Shown here: piece after piece, positions 61,262 to 64,000 of the stretch
How positions within the stretch are numbered: position 1 is the first letter of the stretch
Layout: every line of letters starts with the position of its first letter
Assembly (NCBI GenBank): GCA_963800235.1
Contig: CAWDAD010000001.1
Location: forward strand, 992,001-1,056,000
Source: CAVVNP01 sp963800235
GTDB taxonomy: Bacteria; Actinomycetota; Acidimicrobiia; Acidimicrobiales; Iamiaceae
Reading direction: 5' to 3'
DNA length: 64,000 bases
Translations under genes and position numbers: made by a program
Notes under the pieces: model-generated
The model's input: only the letters and a program-made list of their open reading frames with translations
What the model was told of the DNA's origin: nothing
Database searches by the model: none

Positions 61262-62013
61262 CCCAGCTCGCCTGGTACGTGGCCCGCTCGTCGGGCATCG
61301 TCGCCTGGGCCCTGCTCGCCGCCGGGGTGCTGTGGGGCCTGCTGCTCAGCACCAAGGCCAAGGCCTTCGGCGCCAAGCCGAGGCCCAACTGGACGCTCGA
61401 CCTGCACCGCTTCCTCGGCGGCGCCGGCGTGGCCTTCGTCGGCGTCCACGTGGTCGCCATCCTGCTCGACACCTACACCCACTTCGGCCTGGCCGACGTG
61501 CTGGTGCCCTTCGCCTCGTCCTGGCACCCGGTGGCGGTGGCCTGGGGCATCGTCGGCTTCTACCTGCTGCTCGCGGTGGAGATCACCTCGCTGCTGCGCA
61601 AGCGGCTGTCGAAGCGGGCGTGGCGCCTCACCCACCTCCTGAGCTTCCCGCTGTACGTGACCGCCACGACCCACGCCTTCAGCGCCGGGACCGACGCCGG
61701 GTCCCGCATCTTCCAGGCGCTGGCGGTGACGGTCAGCCTGCTGATCGTCGCCCTGACGGCGCGGCGGATCGCCCAGGCCCGGCGGCGCAGCCTCGCCGGT
61801 GGCGGGTCCGGCACCGGCGACCGCGTCCCCACCCGGCCGCGGACCCCCACCGGCGGCCGCAACCCGGCCGGAGCCCGCCTCCCCGCCGCCGCCCGGGACC
61901 GCATCCCCGCCGCCGCTCGAACGCGGATCGCCGCCGCCCGCCCGGTCGCCCCGATCGAGGCCCCCGCTCCCGAGCGGCGACCGGACCGGGTGCCGGTCGG
62001 CGCCGGACGCTGA
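61258..62013 (+). CDS. Ferric-reductase-like (MsrQ/heme b) membrane protein
   Basis: 251 aa with five or six helices. His residues facing the membrane (DLHRFLGG; GVHVVAILLD; LTHLLSFPLY; TTHAFSAG) are placed to bind two hemes, as in ferric reductase-like transmembrane proteins. A basic Pro/Ala/Arg tail of about 65 residues follows. Coupled by overlap to apbE. ApbE plus a heme membrane protein suggests electron transfer to an extracellular or flavinylated partner that is not in the window. Confidence 0.88.
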   Translation: MTQLAWYVARSSGIVAWALLAAGVLWGLLLSTKAKAFGAKPRPNWTLDLHRFLGGAGVAFVGVHVVAILLDTYTHFGLADVLVPFASSWHPVAVAWGIVGFYLLLAVEITSLLRKRLSKRAWRLTHLLSFPLYVTATTHAFSAGTDAGSRIFQALAVTVSLLIVALTARRIAQARRRSLAGGGSGTGDRVPTRPRTPTGGRNPAGARLPAAARDRIPAAARTRIAAARPVAPIEAPAPERRPDRVPVGAGR

Positions 62014-62014
62014 C

Positions 62015-62063
62015 CAGGTCGGGTCGGGTCGCCCGGCCCGCCCGTCCCGGGCGACCCGACCTG
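62015..62063. terminator. Terminator hairpin after the ferric-reductase-like gene
   Basis: The 12-bp arms CAGGTCGGGTCG/CGACCCGACCTG are perfect, with a GC-rich loop. The structure begins at the stop codon and lies between convergent genes. There is no U-tract. Confidence 0.55.
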
Positions 62064-62154
62064 CAGGGGGCATCGGCCACGGCCGGTGCCCCCTCGGCGC
62101 GCCACGAGCCCACCCGCGTGCCCGATGCTCGGCCCGCGCTCGGCTGAGGAGCGG

Positions 62155-63024
62155 TCAGGCCGGGCGCTCGCCCACCACGCTCACCCGCTGGCCGCTGCGG
62201 ACGTGGGGCGCGTAGTCCCAGAGGGCGAAGTGCTGGGTGCAGCGGTTGTCCCACATGGCCACCGACCCCACCTCCCAGCGGAACCGGCACTGGTGCAGCG
62301 GGTCCTGCTGCACCTCGTACAGGTGGCGCAGCACCGACCGGCTCTCGCCGGGGGTCAGCCCGTCGATGCGGGTGGTGAAGCCGGGGTTGACGTAGAGCGA
62401 TTTGCGACCGGTCACCGGGTGGGTGCGCACCACCGGGTGGACCGAGCTCGGGAACCGCCCGTCGCGCGAGCGCGACTCGTCGCTCCGGTACCGCCCGGCG
62501 TAGACGTGGGCGGACTCGTGGTGGGCCCACAGCGGCTCCACGAAGGACCGGAAGGCCGGCGACAGCGCCTCGTAGGCGGCGTAGGTCGAGGTGAACAGGG
62601 TGTCGCCGCCGACGGGCGGGACCGTCCGCATCGACAGGATGGTGACCTGCGGCGGGCGCTCGTCGCAGCTCACGTCGGTGTGCCACCCGCCGCCGGCGTT
62701 GACCTTCGAGTCGGCGTCGGTGTGGATGGGCATGACCGAGGGATGGCCCTCGACGTGGGGAGCGGACGGGTGCACGTGCAGCTCGCCGAAGCGCCGCCCG
62801 AGCGACTCCAGGTCGTCGGGCGTCAGGGACTGGTCGCGGAAGAACAGCACCAGGTGGCGGGCGAAGGCCTGCTCGACCTCGGCCCACGTGTCCGCGTCGA
62901 GGTCGGACAGGTCGGCCCCCGAGACCTCGGCGCCGATGGCCGGGGCCACCGGCCGCACGTCGAGGTGGTGGTACGTCGGCCCGCCGGTGGATGCCGCCTG
63001 CACCTGCTCGTCGATGGCGGTCAT
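62155..63024 (-). CDS. TauD/TfdA-family Fe(II)/2-oxoglutarate dioxygenase
   Basis: 289 aa. Iron ligands are seen in GGWHTDVS (His and Asp, H-x-D) and a distal His in CTQHFALWDY. GGDTLFTSTYAAYEAL and FRWEVGSVAMWDNR, followed by Arg in HVRSGQRVS for 2-oxoglutarate, match TauD. Substrates in the family are taurine, alkyl sulfates and herbicide acids, and none is indicated here. GGGGAG precedes the ATG. Confidence 0.94.
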   Translation of the reverse strand: MTAIDEQVQAASTGGPTYHHLDVRPVAPAIGAEVSGADLSDLDADTWAEVEQAFARHLVLFFRDQSLTPDDLESLGRRFGELHVHPSAPHVEGHPSVMPIHTDADSKVNAGGGWHTDVSCDERPPQVTILSMRTVPPVGGDTLFTSTYAAYEALSPAFRSFVEPLWAHHESAHVYAGRYRSDESRSRDGRFPSSVHPVVRTHPVTGRKSLYVNPGFTTRIDGLTPGESRSVLRHLYEVQQDPLHQCRFRWEVGSVAMWDNRCTQHFALWDYAPHVRSGQRVSVVGERPA

Positions 63025-63173
63025 GTCGATCTCCCCTGTTCGCCGGTCGCGTCCTGTGTACCGCGTCGCCGCCCGTCGGGCACCCCGCACGCGGCACGGT
63101 GCGGTCGAGGTCCGGGCGCGCGCGCGGCTCCCGTCGTCGGGGAGCCGCAGCGGGCGGGCCGAGGGGGCGACGC

Positions 63174-64000
63174 TCAGCCCACGGCGGGGGCGCTGAGGTC
63201 GTAGACCGTCGTGCCCCCGATGGTCTCGGCGGTGTAGTGCGCCTCGACCCACGTGGTGATCTGCGACGAGGTCGAGGACCCCGCCGACCCGCCCGGACCA
63301 CCGACCCCCCCGCCGGGGCCGCCCCGGCCGCCGACGATGAAGTAGTGGACCTTGCCCTCCTTCACGAGCGCCTGGAACTGGGCCAGCGTCGGTGACGGGT
63401 CGGTGCCGTTGAAGCCGCCGATGGCCATCACCGGCTCGCCGGAGGCCAGCTGGTACCCGGCCGCCTGGTTGGCGCTGACGGTGGCGGCGACCCAGGTGTA
63501 GGTCGACGACCGGGACTGCAGGGCCGAGACCAGGGTGGCGCTCGGCGTGCTCGAGCCGAGGATGCCGCCCGGACCCCCGCCCCGTCCGCCCGTGCGGGCG
63601 CCGGTCGTGCCGTTCCGCCGGTCTGCCGAGCCCGGCGCCTGGACCGACGCCCCCGCCCTGGCCGTTCAAGGTGCCGGGGCCGTTCTGGGTGCCGGGGCCG
63701 CCCGGACCGCCGGCCCCGCCGGGACCGCCCCGGCCGCCGCCGGGACCACCCTGGCCGCGGTGGCCGAGGCCGCCGGCACCGGCGGGCCCCGCGCTCGGCA
63801 GCGACCCGGCGTGGGTGGTGGCCGCGGTGGCCACCGAGTAGGCGCCGGGTCCGGCCAGGCCGGCCACCAGGGCGGCGGCCACCACACCGGCCGCCAGCGC
63901 CCCCTTCAGCCGGTCGGCGAAGAGCAGGCCACCGACCGCGAGCACGGCGGCCATGACGACCAGGCCCCGCAGCTCGGGGTGCCAGGAGGCGTCACGCAGC
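63174..64000 (-). pseudogene. Membrane glycosyltransferase (GT39/YkcB-like), C-terminal part, frameshifted
   Basis: The 5' end lies beyond the right edge. In one frame, transmembrane segments (LVVMAAVLAVGGLLFADRL; AAGVVAAALVAGLAGPGAYS) lead into a Gly-rich linker. The C-terminal extracellular domain is in another frame and is typical of YkcB-like mannosyltransferases (TYTWVAATVSANQAAGYQLA; PVMAIGGFNGTDPSPTLAQF; VHYFIVGG). One extra base in the low-complexity stretch about 63630-63660 explains the shift. It modifies wall polymers or lipids in related bacteria. Confidence 0.75.

Overview
High-GC actinobacterial chromosome. The order folC(partial) / clpX-clpP-tig, heavy use of GTG starts, 4-nt start/stop overlaps, LGFP-repeat and DUF4214 secreted proteins, F420-type enzymes and wax-ester synthase point to an Actinobacteria member, most likely class Acidimicrobiia. 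That placement is inferred from gene content; there is no rRNA in the window.

Layout. 1-4.9 kb (minus): folC start, an amphipathic-repeat membrane protein, a very basic protein coupled to clpX, then clpX, clpP and tig. 5-8.9 kb (plus): a MauE/MauD-like disulfide module followed by a Tat-exported, Cys-rich MauA-like protein with LGFP repeats. 9-16 kb: tRNA-Gly and assorted enzymes (CMD, SDRs, GT-C transferase, LMW phosphatase, APH-type kinase, methyltransferase). 16-26 kb (mostly minus): uppP, a methyltransferase/hydrolase pair, WS/DGAT, an arsR-SRPBCC operon, an F420-type nitroreductase and a DrrAB-like ABC exporter. 26-34 kb: a secreted DUF4214 protein, GNAT, a serine hydrolase, a MerR/thioredoxin pair with a mer-type operator, tRNA-Arg, a lipoprotein and an acyltransferase.

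35.9-42.5 kb (minus) is the most interesting region. A cobalamin riboswitch and a hairpin that can hide the ribosome-binding site precede five genes joined by 4-nt overlaps: a secreted alpha/alpha-toroid protein resembling the alpha domain of intrinsic factor/transcobalamin, a membrane-anchored DUF4430 protein (the transcobalamin C-terminal domain), and the T, fused AA' and S parts of an ECF transporter. Together they look like a split bacterial counterpart of animal cobalamin carriers feeding an ECF importer.

42.6-64 kb: an exported carotenoid oxygenase and a DUF2867 SDR, each followed by nearly identical inverted repeats; MtfA peptidase; an APH kinase; a PEBP lipoprotein; a receptor Ser/Thr kinase; a disulfide oxidoreductase; a TetR-regulated FtsX-type ABC system; a ferredoxin-MBL fusion; a histidine kinase/response regulator pair; ApbE with a ferric-reductase-like membrane protein; a TauD-family dioxygenase; and the C-terminal end of a membrane glycosyltransferase.

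Quality note: at least nine apparent frameshifts break otherwise well-conserved genes (hydrolase at 18.7 kb, ecfT, response regulator, apbE, last gene), most of them single extra bases. Sequencing error is as likely as real decay. Many genes have a TANNNT box 6-8 nt before the start codon, consistent with leaderless mRNAs.
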